Origin: Lasioglossum baleicum
Taxonomy: Eukaryota; Arthropoda; Insecta; Hymenoptera; Halictidae
Assembly (NCBI RefSeq): GCF_051020765.1
Contig: NC_134943.1
Location: 5,766,001-5,830,000 of the forward strand
Length of the DNA: 64,000 nucleotides
Reading direction: 5' to 3'
In this document: positions 35,201 through 48,089 of the stretch, one piece after another
Numbering within the stretch: position 1 is the stretch's first letter
Layout: every line of letters begins with the position of its first letter
Made by a program: the position numbers and the translations under genes
The notes under the pieces: model-generated
Seen by the model: only the letters and a program-made list of their open reading frames with translations
Databases searched by the model: none
What the model was told of the DNA's origin: nothing

Positions 35201-37437
35201 TATTTATAATAATCGTCGCGGAAAACGAGGCCGCGAACGCCGCCCCGAGAGAGGCTCGCGATTTACCTACCAAGTTTTACAGCTGACGCGCGAGCGGACG
35301 CACACGCTCGAGCGTGTAAACGCGCAAACGTGCAAACGCTTCACGCTTCGGGATGCCTCGCGATCCTCATAGGATAATTTCACGCAACGAGGCCGAGTTT
35401 CGAACTGACACGCCGGCGAATGAGAGGCAATTGGGCCAATAACATTAATTTCATTTGTCTAGGAAGCGGAAACGAGTCTTTCCATTCAATTAATTTATCG
35501 TCACCTTGTAGTGAGATACACAGCCTCGTATACATTGTAAACAAATTCTAATTCTCAGATTTTCTCTGTTCTCTTTTCTCTGTTCATTGCAACTGAGAAT
35601 TTAGTAGAGGACGAATCGTTGAGGATCTATGATTATTATTTTTAGTGATTAAGTCGTTCAACAGTAAAATCTGTATTTCATTACGGAAAAGTAGAACCCT
35701 GTGTGACTAACATTTTGCCAAAAAAATCGCACGAAAGCTGGAGCGTGCGCGTGAATTCCAGGATCGCGCACGTCACAGCTCATTTGCGGAAGTGTTCGAA
35801 CGAGGACACGCGTCTCGCCGTGATCGAGTAAGAAAGTTCCTGAATCACCCGCGCTTTCTTTCTCTACCTGCCCCCACCTGTGATTGCATAACGAGAAATC
35901 GATCTTCGCTGCATCGGCGCGAGCGGGTGCAAGGGGGAACGATCTACGGCGGCTTGCGGTGCATTGCGCAATGCACAGTGCACACACAGCGCGCTGCATT
36001 TCGTCGGCTCGTCTTTTCTTCGGCGACCGTAGGTGGCCTCTAGAAGACGCGTAGGTCCCTCCTCCAATTCGATGTCAATAAAGAGACGACGAGATGTATA
36101 CCTACCAGCTCCGATCGGCGTGAACAAGCGGATCCGCTCGAGCGAAGTCTCTTCGCTCCGGCGACATTTAATCGTGCCGCGATATGTGACATTTGACGCT
36201 TCCTCGCGCCGCGCCGGCGAATGAACTGTATCCCAGCGCACTTGCAAAATCGTCTTGAGCAACGGTTTTTTCCTTCCCTCCGGTTGGTTTTTCCCTTCAG
36301 CCTCGTTGACATTTGCGAACGCGCCGGGTACGATACGTGTAGAGAGCTGTGGCCCAAGTAGGTCATCGGTGATCCGAGGCTGATTCATTTTTTGGGAATC
36401 TCTGGGAGATTCTGGCGAACATATTTTTTGCACAAGCCACTGCTACAGGAAAGTATATATTTCAATAGTATATTACAAGATGGCATTTTCAGAATGATTA
36501 TTATCAGAAATCGATGTTGATTCTTTGTGTTTTATTCCTGTCCGATACTGCCACGTATGCTCAACAACTATGCATGAAATTTATAGTGTAGTCATTGAAA
36601 ATGGGAAAAGATGTCCCGCAGAAGTAATTTCTTTTTTATTGGAAAGCTATGTGTCACCTAGAGCTAAGTGTCTCTTTCCGCGTCAGAAATAGACGTCGAA
36701 GGACGCTTACCTCTCCGAAGAAAATTATCGATTTATTACTTTATTGATCACCGGCGTCTCTCTGTCACTTGCGAGGTACTTTCCAGCGTGTAAATCATTT
36801 TCGACGCCTTCGGCCTCTTACTAGTTCCTCTAATATTCTCTATAATACTCTATAACATTGAAATGCTATCTTTAGACCAGCCATTTACTTGAAGACGAAC
36901 ATGGATCATGATCTTTAGAAACGAATCAAAAGATACAAGCTCCATTCCTTCAAACAGATACACAAGCATTATTTATACATTTATGAGATATGCAGATTCA
37001 TAAAATACGAGGAAACAAGGATAACAATCTATTCAAGGCATCTTCATTACAAGGTTTCTCCCAAGAAAAATTCATCCCCTATTTCGTTCTTAAAAATACA
37101 CACTAATCTATAAGAAATGCGTACAAGGACTGTCGGTGCATCACAAGCACAATGTATAAAACTGATGGGCAACCAAACGTATCAACTTGTAGCTACTACG
37201 TAGGAGTTGCGCAACGGTCTGACATCAAAGGCGCAGATTTTTTTATTGACGATCGAGGCGCACCTTTGACGGTGCATCGGGATGACGAAAGGAGGAAGCT
37301 GCATCCTTGTGTTACAGATTTCCTTCCGGTTGTGCAACAGCCGCCCGGTTACACCCCTGTTCTCTCCCCTAACCACCATTGCAGCTCCCCCACAATGGAT
37401 CTCCAGTTTTCTACAAGCTTTTTTTAATAGGTCCAAC

Positions 37438-37460
37438 CTCTCTCTCTCTCTCTTTCTCTT
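37438..37460. repeat. (CT)n microsatellite
   Basis: A short CT run with one interruption, followed by an A run. Confidence 0.7.
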
Positions 37461-39109
37461 AAAAAAAAGACGAGAGCGCAGCTTGTCGACTGTTCCCGGC
37501 AAACGAACCAGAGTTTTTCGGTGCATCGAATGTCCGGTGCATCAGGATTGAGCAAAGAGGGGGGAGTAGGAGGGAGCAGAAATGCAGGAAGTTACGCATC
37601 CTGTGCGATCGGACCGATCGATCTGCCAGGATCACGCTCGGGGCCCTATTATATCGATCCCGACACCATCAAACGGAAGACACTGTGCGATATTTTAATG
37701 TTATTTTTAGACGTGCAGGTAATAACAGCTCTAACATGTTTTCCGATGATTTAGGCACGTTTAAAAATTCATTAATGAATATGTGCAGCGCTATTTGCGC
37801 CGCAACGATTAGTATCTTGATAAATTCGGACTCTACTCCGCGGCTCGATCCACAATGCGAATCTGCAACTGCGCGCAAGAGCCCATTTTCATAGATCATT
37901 CTCTGTAATATATATGCAGGAAAAATTTGTTTACACTGAAAAATCTCTCGCAATGAGATAAGAATAAGTAATTTTTTTTTTTTAAATATGAGTTGTTTTC
38001 CTTGTATTCCACGAATTGCCTTATTTATACCTTGTAAAACTGCAATCGCGGTGTATTTCTAAGCGAACACAATGTAAATGCAGATATTGGAAGACGAAGC
38101 ACACGTTTCTCCAAGAAAATGTTACTGCATTCCAGAAATACGTCGATTATAAATACACACTTCACTGTGAGTACATTCTGCTGCTCGTATGCAGTTCCCT
38201 TTGATGAACTTGACTATCTACCATTGGCTTGAATTATTTCTAGCATTCCTATGCTAATTTTTAAATTGATATCGTAGACGAATGCATACCAATTCTTTAA
38301 GAAACGGACGAACTATGCACACTGGGACTGAAATACTTTTGTCAAGAGCCTCGACGCATTCTTATTGTTAGTGCAACTTGAGACTGCCTCGATTCTAATT
38401 GCTATTGAAATTACCGTTCTTCCTTCTGTTATAGCCACAGATCATCACAGATGTTCAAGTTGTTCTGTTCAAGTGTATCAATTTTCCAGCGCGATCTTCC
38501 TAGTCTGTAATTATGGCGTTTGATATATTCTACGTGGAAAATAGTTTTGTTTATGGCGAGGGCGGGAGTAATGATCGAACGCATCTTATAAATAAAATAT
38601 TCGTATAAAAATGGATTGCGTGAGGTACCATTCGTAATTTTTATAATCTACATTTCAATAATTCATTAAAAATCACACTCATAGTTTGAATGACTTTTCG
38701 ATGAATGGGATGAACTTAAATCAGATCATAAAATCCTGTCCAGTTAAAAATTGCAGCATCTTCCCGCCTCAGGATCATCGATAGTCTCTGTCGAGGAGAG
38801 TGCAGGATAATCCGGAATATGAAAAGCTCGTACAGCCACAAGTGTTCGGTTTGCTACACTGCCGTGGAATCCAAGATAATCGAAACGGGAATCCCGGAAA
38901 CGGCGAGACGCCTGCGCATACCACGGCTGGCGTCGATTAACAATTAACCGCTGTCAAATCGATCATCGGGGCCCGCTTTCCTCGGTGCTCGCGCGCGATG
39001 GGCCCGATGCACCGGAGCCGGTGCAACTGCAACAGGTGCAAGGAAACTCGGTTCGGTGGCCGGCTCGGTCAATTCTTTCTCCGCGAGATCCGATACGCTC
39101 GATAACGAG

Positions 39110-39110
<1 letters not shown>

Positions 39111-39140
<30 letters not shown>
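39111..39140. repeat. (CT)n microsatellite
   Basis: An almost perfect 30-bp CT run, followed by purine-rich DNA (39160-39300) full of AAAGAA. Long mirror-image open frames across it on both strands are composition artefacts. Confidence 0.8.
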
Positions 39141-39142
<2 letters not shown>

Positions 39143-41565
39143 AACAGCGGCAGCCGGTCTCGAAGAAAGTGGCAGACGAACAAGACCGAGGAACAAAAAA
39201 AGAACAAAAAGAAAGGAACAGAGAAAAGAAAGAAGAAACTCTTAAAAGATCGGGATGGAGAGAGGGAGAAACAAGAGGGTAAAAAAAGGAGAAAAGCGCC
39301 TTTCGGAGAGACACAGGTAAAAGTGAAATGATGCAAGATCTCCGCGGTTTGACAGCCGCTAACGACTCTATTCTCTCGGCGTTTGTTTCGACGAAGGGTT
39401 GCTCGTAAACCCCCAGTCCTCCGGAGAGAGAACTCTCGAAATTTCGCCGCCGCAAACGAGAAATCGACACGATCACACGGATCGGTTCGGACTTTGTTGA
39501 CTCTGTCGAGTTTTCCCGGAAAACCGAGCCGGAATAGCACCACTATCGATTTATCTGTAAGGCAGATCGAGCAGAAGTCGAAGGATCAGGATGAAATGAG
39601 AAGGTTACATTGTTCTAAAACGTTTGCTTTCGCTGGCCGGGGGCCCGTAGACCGTTGATTGGCATCGATGCCCCGTCGTTGCGGAAGGACACCTATTTAT
39701 TTGGCTCACGATCTATGCACGACCTTGCATCGGCAAGCTGCTGCTGCTGGTTGCAACACGATGCACCGGAACGCTGCAATCGGCCTTGCGGCGAAAGGAC
39801 GGGATGGTCTATAAGTGCCATTTTGTCTGATGCTTTTCCTTTCTGCCTACCTTCCATTCCTATTATGAAGCCGGTGTTCTTTTCCATTTGTAACTGATGG
39901 CTATTCCGCTCTTTTTGAAAAATTATTCGTCCCAATGCCAAGTAAAGGGTTAATTGAAATCACAGTAAAAAGTTCACAAAATTAAACGATCAAACCGAAA
40001 CTATTGAGAATTATGGAAGGGTATTTGACCAATTTGAAGGATCGTGGTTTTAATTCCTCCAGACCTTCGATAACGGATGTCGGGACAGTGTCGATCTCGG
40101 GTTTCTCTTTTTCTTCTAGTTCACTTCCGTCCCGGTCCGCGGCGTCGATCCGTGCGATTGCATTCCACGTGCATTTTTCGAGTCGCGCTCGAGAGATCGC
40201 GCGAGTTGGCCGCTCGGTTGCGCAATCGATCGCGCCGCGCGGACACTCCGATATAATATCGGGCTTCGTTAATGGACCGAGATTGATACGCGTCGGCCGA
40301 CGCCGAGCAATTATCGGAATTTATGATTTTAATCGATTCCCCGCCGCCGTCTCCGTCGCGTCGTTTTAACTAATGAACAACGCGCTCTCGCACACAGGCC
40401 GGATGAAGTTTATTGAAATTATGTTACCACCCGCAGGTTTATGTGTCTAAGCGGCTTCATTGTGCTGTTGCTAATTGCTAGAACGGCCTACCGAGATACA
40501 ACATGTTAAGATCGCGGAAAAATGCGATCTGAATCGGCGGTCTGTCGTAACGCGCGTCCTTTATTCGTCCGCGTTTACGAGAGAACAGTGTTCAGTTTCA
40601 CTTTTGTTCGATGGTTGCGAACTTCCCCATGGCCGATTATTAATGGGGATCATGTTCGCGCCACGGGAATGCCTCTGGAAGACTGCGTTTTGCTATTATT
40701 TTGAAATTTATAATAAATGGCAAACCGGTTTTCGATCGTTCACGGCGCTTTCGAAACCAACGAGCGTCCCCTAATTATTTATGGTTAATAAATACTCGGG
40801 ATGAGTCTTATGGGATAGTAATTTTCTAGGCGGCGGGGCCGCCTTGATTTGTTAGTAGACGCCACACACAGTCCTCGTTTCGTTATGCTGAGAAATGGCA
40901 TTATCCTTCATTTCCAAGACAGCACCTGATTTTTCTTGAGTACCTGCTAAACGTTGCGAGTTAAGGGATCATGATTTAGTAAAAATTCTGTGAAATGAAA
41001 ATTAAGACTTTCGATACAGCATTCGGCTGTAGACAGATTAAAATTCACACTCGGGATTATTTATTTATATATGCATTAATCAATGGAGCGGTTTTTACTT
41101 CTTTCGAGATGCATCAGGATCCTTCATGCCTCGGTGCATACCGAAATAAATGCAATTACGAAACTTCTTCAGCTCCGTTTGATCATTTGAATTACATAGC
41201 CGTAAACTGCACACTTCAGAGTATTTCAGTAAATTTTTGCAGAATTTTTTTTCGTCCACCCGTTAGACATTACATACCACAGCGAGATCCAAAATAGTTT
41301 TTGCGTCGGTTTGAGTAACAGGAACTGCATTGGAGCAGCGTGCAGCTAAAGAAATGGCCGACAGAAAAAAATGGCTCCTGTTGCTCCGGTATTGCACACT
41401 TGGTAGAACAAATGGAAACATAATTGCGAGCGAGAGTGTTAAAGAACCAGTGTTATTTAGAAACAACGTGCACGGGATTAATGATGAAATGGCTCCGGCG
41501 CGCGGCGTGTAGATCTAGAAAAACGGATCGAGAATTTTTCCGATATCCAGACTGGTTACCGGGAT

Positions 41566-41593
41566 ATTGACTTGTAACTGGTCACAAGTCAAT
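41566..41593. other. Perfect 10-bp stem-loop
   Basis: ATTGACTTGT and ACAAGTCAAT flank an 8-nt loop. No poly-U or coding context gives it a function. Confidence 0.5.
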
Positions 41594-43651
41594 CACTCTC
41601 TGTATGAAAAACAAGTTTAAAGATAGATTCGTTTGAGCACAGCAAGCGGTTGCCACCGAAACGGCCTCGTTCATCTGCAATTTACGAATCAGCATCGATG
41701 GGGAGAGGGTGCGCAATCAGAGACGTCTAGACGAGAACGACACGGACGATTGGTAGCTACCGGGGAGATTGCCGAGATGGCAACCGGATCAATGGGCGTC
41801 GTGTTTGCTAAATGGAATCTGGCCACCCGGGTACGTCTTCTTCTACAGACCCGACAGAGGACCACCGGTAACGAGCCTGAGCCTCTCATTGTCACGGTCG
41901 ATCTGCTCGAAGTCATCTTTGACGGTGCTTCCTCTCCGTGAATCATCTGATGATCACACGTCCGCGGGCCCTGGGCATTCACTGCTCTGTCAATCATCTG
42001 GAAATTCATTAATCTGTTCTAGAATTTTGCGTGTACCATACATTAAATTCTTAAAATAAATTCTTGGATGAAATGCTTCAATCAAATTATGACCCTAAAT
42101 TCTTAAAATGCATTCTCGAATTAAATTCTTCGAGTAAGTTCTCCAACTAAATTGCTCAGCGAAATTCTTTTATAAAATCACATCAGAAACTATCTTATGA
42201 AGGAAACAAAATAGAAAACTCTAACACCATAAATGCTTGTTAGAAACACGATCTACACGTCGACAAGAGAACACGGGGTTCTAGGCATTCAGAGAAAGTG
42301 TAAGGAAAAAAAGGACTTTTGGTTTCGTTCTCCCCGAAAAGCACGAGGAATACAAAGGGCCGGGACTCGGCAGCACGCAAGACACGTTCTCCTGGATAGG
42401 GATTCTTTCGGAATCTATTACCCTTCTCCCGAAATAATCTACTTTGTCCATCGCGTGTTAACACAGACGAAAAACCGATGGTACTCGCGTTCCAGTAAAC
42501 CCTGGTGCTCGGTTTCGAGCTTGGGTCAGATAAGTGGCCGACGATTAGCGCGATGGAACAGGACAGCGTGTAATTAAGGCGCCGGTGTTAAAGCTCGCTC
42601 CACAGTTAACTGGTGATGCGCCTCGATTTTCGGTGCAACGCTGCGATACACGTTGCCAGAGCATCGATGCGTCACGAAATGTCGAGGCGCTTCGAATACC
42701 GGAGGATTCCTCTGCTTATCCGCATATTTTCAAGGGTCAGCGAGTAGAACCGCCGGGATCATCCTTTCGTAGTCATATTCGAAGACTGTTTCTGATCTCA
42801 GATTGTAATATCATCTTGCTGGACATTTTTTATCAAAGAACAAACATCTTCTTATTTATCTGGACTGTTCGAAAAATTTTTATTTGATTTTAAAAAACAT
42901 GGAAATAGGTGATGCAAAGGAATATTAATTTTTCCTAGTCACTACGTCCATCATTTCCGATCAAGATAAAAAGAATAGTAAAAATGTGTAATTTCAATGC
43001 TTCCTCCGACATTTTAGGACCCAGATGACGTAATTTCTAATCTAAAGTAATAAAGTATGCGAGGGTGGAAAAGTCTGAGAGATGAAAAATGTGTGGGAGA
43101 GCCAAAAATGTAAAAAGGTAAGAAAATGTCTCGGGAGGAAAATTGTGAGGGTGTAAAGTACTAAGACGACGCTGAGGAAATCTTATCAGCGTGAAAGGGA
43201 AGAGTCTCGCGAGCCTATGTGGATTCGAAAGGGAGATTCCTTCGTGGTGCCGTCACGGATTTTATGCATTCCTGCGCGGACGCCGGGGGAGGCTTCCTTA
43301 AAACCGAAAGTGATACGTTGGGGAGGTGGATGAGCATCAGGAAAGATATACAAGCGTGTGTGTATATGCGTCACTGTTGCGTGACATTGCTCCATCTTCT
43401 ATACCGGAAAACGAAAGAAGAAATGGGAAGATAAACGGGCAGATAAGTTCGCGGTGTTTTCTGTTTGAGCCCTGTCACTAGTAAATGCAAGCTAAGTGCA
43501 CCTGTGCGGCGGATACTCGGGCCCTGTCGATAGGGGAAGATAGCCTGTGGACAGGTGTAAATGGGATGTGGGGTGCGCGGTACTATACCTGTCTGCTCGG
43601 TAACCAAGCTGGGAAATACTGCTCTTTTGATAGTGCTTTAATTCACCCTTA

Positions 43652-43729
43652 AGTGGACCTTTAAAATGGACCTCGAAAAATGAACCTCGAAAAATGAACT
43701 TCAGAAATTGAACCTCAAGAATTAACCTT
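43652..43729. repeat. 14-bp tandem repeat, about five copies
   Basis: Units of the form AAATGAACCTCGAA follow one another with small changes (GGACCT, GAACTT, GAACCTCAAG). It lies in noncoding DNA. Confidence 0.75.
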
Positions 43730-43933
43730 TCTGTTCGATAAAAATAATCGTCGTCAAGCAAGGATTCGCAGACAATATTTCGAAGTTTCTCTCCATCACA
43801 ACACCCGTAGAAATGTTTCAACCAAGCGCATTCCCTCCAGACAATGTTCCAAACCTTTCCCAGACCTCGGCTCTAAAAACACGAGCGGGAATCGTTTGAA
43901 AATCGCGAGATTAATCGAATCGTGTGGCAAAAC

Positions 43934-44187
43934 CATAGACATATAGAGATAGACTGCGCCGTCTTATGGGCGAGTTGAAGCCCACAATGGCGGCGCGCGG
44001 TACAAAGAGTGAGAGAGAGAGCATTAGCCGGGGTCCATAGCGCTCTCTTTCTATATGATGTGTCGACACATCAATTAGAAAGAGAGCGCTATGGACCCCG
44101 GCTAATGCTCTCTCTCTCTCTTGCACGCCGCCATTGTGGACTTCAGCGCTTCGTTCAGGCCGCGCAGTCTATCTCTATATGTCTATG
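43934..44187. mobile_element. Near-palindromic MITE with 8-bp target duplication
   Basis: The 254-bp unit begins CATAGACATATAGAGATAG and ends with its inverse. It is almost wholly palindromic about TGATGTGTCGACACATCA near 44056-44073. GGCAAAAC occurs at both borders (43926-43933 and 44188-44195), an 8-bp target site duplication. Both arms keep GCATTAGCCGGGGTCCATAG, so the copy is young or gene-converted. It codes for nothing; matching open frames on the two strands are simply the palindrome. Eight-base duplications occur with hAT and P-type elements. Confidence 0.9.
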
Positions 44188-47100
44188 GGCAAAACCAAGC
44201 GCGGATAATAGACAAAAGCGTGTCGCGGTTCGGATCGTTGAAAAACCTCGGCCCCGAGTTCTCGGCTACACTTGGCTGTATTCAAACAGATCGATTACCG
44301 AGACGTTTCGATTAACTAAGCTTTTAATCGAATCAGCGATCGGTAGACCGGTTTGTCTCTTAACCCTTGAATGACGAATGATTTTTACGCTTTTATGGCA
44401 GCCACGACTAACTTGCCTTTTTTCAGATCAACGTTAATAGCTGACCGTTGAAAAATTAGAATTTCAATGGAACGTTTGTAACTATGGGTTAAAATGGACC
44501 CAACTCCCGCCGTCTGAGAGCTAAAGAAATTAGATTGAAAAATGAACCCGAGTGTCCAGGGAACGGGAGTACACAGCTGGCGAATTCCCAAGCAGCTGGC
44601 CAAGAAGATCGACCAACTTACTAGTGATCTGGAAGAGCCATAAGTTCCGGAGGTCGAGGAGAAATGAAGAAAAAAAGGATCATGGCAGGAGAAAGACGCA
44701 CTTACCTCGAAGAAGGGGTTGGTTAGGTAGAGAACCTCGCGTGAAAGGTACTTTCTAAACAGTCTACTGGTATGCGGAAGGGTTGAGCCTAACCTGGACT
44801 CCTTTTTCGGTTCGTCTCTATTTTTTTTATCCCCTACCCAATGCAATGGGGCGGTTAGCATGATCCCGTTAGGTCAGCTCGCCAGCAGGCTGCCCTGAAG
44901 AGGGTGGCGGTGCAGTTGCGTCAATTCCCCCCGATTTTTTTCATCGTCCCTCTCTGTATTACGTTTTCCCATACGATCCCATGAAAGCATCGCCTAACTG
45001 TGATCCGTGTAATCCACGCGCAGCTTCCGCGTTTCGAGGAGCCTTCCCAGGGGGTTGGAGAGTTCTCACAGCGGCCCGTTTGGGAAACGGACTTCCTACA
45101 GGATGAACGGACTATAACCTTGCCTGGAAGTTAGTGTTCCGTGGGCTACTCGGGTTGCGTGGCTGGAAAATGGTTGAAACGTATGAGATTTGAAGAATTT
45201 TTTTAAAATTCAAGAGACGCACTGTGAGTGCAGCTGGTTGATTTAGAAAAGTGTATAATGTGGACCTGCTTATTTAGGGAACGCCGTGTTTTTAGTTAGG
45301 TATGATTGGATAAATTAACAAGGTTTGTAAATCGTTCTTGTTTGGCAAATTGTGTCTTGAATTTTACTGAGCGAAGAGGGTAAGAAGAGGGTAAGAAATA
45401 AATGTTTCTGCAGTCGGTTTCGCGTATTATTGCCCCCAATAAACAGCTTGGCCCAGTACGACCGGGTCGTTAAATTAATCAGCAGTCTTTACCTCTTGGA
45501 GATTACCACCCCCCTCGAGCAGGATTCCCCAGCATAGTAAATTGTCTGCATAATAACGCGACGGACGGGCTGCGGATAATGGTAACGACCCCTGCCCTCA
45601 CTTCCTTTTTGGACCCCATTGGGCTGATACAGGTGAAAGGAAAAGGTGGGACAAAAGCGGGACAGAAACGAACCTGTCATAAAGTAATTACATTGTGGAC
45701 AGACCCGGCCACCGTCACGATGCTTTCCCGGGATTTGCTGACCCCTCTCTTTCCCGGACACTGTAGAAATGTCTATGGGCTGGTCCGACCATTCTGGAAA
45801 CATTTTCCGAGCCCCGTAAAATCGCGGGGATAATTGCCGTCCTGATGCACCATTTTACCGAGCGTGAATTGCAACCTAATTGCACCCTGCTGCTTTCCTC
45901 GAGGGTTGACTTTTTTATTGGGGGTTGAGCAGTACAAGGGGAGCTCCATGTGAAAGTATGGCACTTCCAGGTAATTTTTTTAGGAGTAGGAAAGCAGAAA
46001 GAGAGGGAAGTCAAACGTTTTACACTACCCGACGGTAGAAAATGGGCGAATTGTCACGCCAAGTACGAGGGCTAATAGATCGTGTTTACATTTTTCAATA
46101 GGTCCACTCTGGTACAACTAACGGAAGAAGCTACAGCGACTTTCCAAGTGGAAATACGTTGACCGACGCGCGGCAAATAATCACAGTAAACTTTCTTGCG
46201 CTTGAAATGAATTTTACGAGCACGTCACTTACGGAATGACTCGATATTTATTAAGACTAGTTTCCCCGGGCAAAGGTAACATGATTACGTGCCAATTTCT
46301 TGTCCGCTGAGCGTAATGACGTCTTGGTCATGTTTGATCTAGTGCAATTTAAACTATAATTTATTTGCAAAGGGAAAAATTGCCCCGGCTAGTCGCAATC
46401 CTGTTTTTGCCAGTCGAGATAAGGCATTTGCTGCCTGTTAGCCATTAACGTTTCTGTACGAGAGGCGAATTTGGGAAACGAGATCGCGCGGGATACAAAC
46501 GTACGGATTTGCGCGCAAATCTTTTTCAGTCCACTTTTTCTAGGAGAAGGAAATTCAATGAGTTTATTGGGTGATCCAAGATGAAAATTATATTTTATAT
46601 TTATATTTCCACGTACTGAAAGTACGACATAATTTACGACAAACCATTATCTTTGTCTTGCATTGCTCTGCGTACTCGTTGCTTGTAAAAGCTGGAAGGA
46701 CAAATTTCACGATTCGCCAGAAAATCCCTTTTTTTCCATTGTCGTCGCCTCCGCATAAACAAAACGGGAACAGGTTTCTTTGCGTAGGATACCTAAGCCT
46801 CGAAAACTCGACTGCGATGTAAAAAGAACGGCAGGATGAACCTGGTCAGCGCATAACATTTGTCGTGACTAAAAGAGAAGAAAGAATAGCAATAGGTCCC
46901 TGAGCAGAGAGATCTAGCAGGCTGAACAAGGTCGCGAACCGTAATTTCGCTGGCGTTTGCAAATTTCTTTTGAAGCTCTCCTACCTAGATGGTGTGTTTT
47001 ATGCGTTTACAGTGCGCCTTGCTGTGCCCTTCGAGGTCACGGTATCGTCTTTTTTCCCGAAGACTGTCCCCTAACGGGATCACGAAAAATTCCACCGTAC

Positions 47101-48041
47101 CTGGGCAGCCGTTAAAAATAACGCTCCAGTCTCCCCCTCCCCCCTCACACTCCATGATACGCAAACCCGGGTTTTGACCGTGAAACGAGAACAACAACGG
47201 TCCCAATACACCGGAACGTTTTTCTCGAAGTCGACCTCACAAAGGCCGCTCGCCATTTTTCCCGCCGTTTCGCGGACGTGAACGCGCCGCAAGAAAATTC
47301 GCGAGAAACCAGCCAGTTCCTGAATTCTGCCACCGGAAAAAACCGGACGTTTCTTGCTGGAAGTCAAGGCTGGAGCCTCGACTTTGATTGTTAGAATGCT
47401 GGCGAGTTGGGCCTTGTTTCTTATCAAACGTTATGCAAAATCATTTGCAAGACCAATGTACTGCATCGTTTAGCCGGAAAGAAATGTTTAAAAATTGTAC
47501 GATCACTATTGTGTAACCATCAGCTGCTGACAATTGTACCTCTAACAAATCCAGTCTCGGTAGAATCAATAAAATCAATGAAAATGTTATAAAAATAGGG
47601 GTTGTTGAACGCATGAAGCTGTCAGGACGGCCTCTAAGAACAAAATCCCCAAAACAAACATGAGCAGTTCCCAAAGAAATTACCCAACAGGCCCAATGGA
47701 AAATCCTTGCTTATTCATCCCTTCAACCCTTCAGTCCCAGGATAGCCGCCGTGGAAAAACGAAAAGAACATCTGGACGGTGGATGAAAGAGGGGCGGGGA
47801 ATGGAGGGATCAGGTTCAGCCGGTAGGAATAATCCGATACGTTATGTCAGCACGGTGCAAAGGTGCATCTTGCATCCGGGGTACCTTAGCCTGCACTTTG
47901 CAGCGTCCACGGCACAGGGTCGAGGGAGAGAGAGCCGGGAGCCGATGGTGGTGGGGAGCAGCAGGACGAAGGGGAAGGAGGCAACCCGAGAAGAGAACCC
48001 AGTAACCTAGTGCCGAGTCGCCTGGAGGTCTGCAAAAACAA

Positions 48042-48089
48042 AAGAGAGAGAAAGAGAGGGAGGGTGGGAGAGAGAGAGAGGAGAGAGAA
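48042..48089. repeat. GA-rich tract
   Basis: An interrupted GA run in otherwise GC-rich noncoding DNA. Confidence 0.7.

Larger units (their letters stand above)
32215..43650. other. Gene-poor flank, first part
   Basis: No open frame has domain content, a signal peptide or matching splice sites. AT-rich blocks (32.2-33.5, 36.4-38.7 kb) alternate with CpG-rich blocks (33.9-35.4, 35.7-36.4, 38.8-40.4 kb). A degenerate run of AAATTCTT-containing units lies at about 42043-42173. This could be intergenic or a large intron of a gene outside the window. Confidence 0.5.

Noticed and set aside
38944..39543. Long overlapping frames on both strands
   Set aside because: They are driven by the CT microsatellite and a purine-rich stretch; Phe/Ser and Lys/Arg runs are composition artefacts.
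43911..44374. Near-identical peptides predicted from both strands
   Set aside because: They are the two arms of the palindromic MITE read in opposite directions, not genes.
44860..45120. Stretch resembling rRNA wording (GTTGCGTCAATTCCC)
   Set aside because: The match to the small-subunit rRNA motif does not continue on either side, so it is coincidental.
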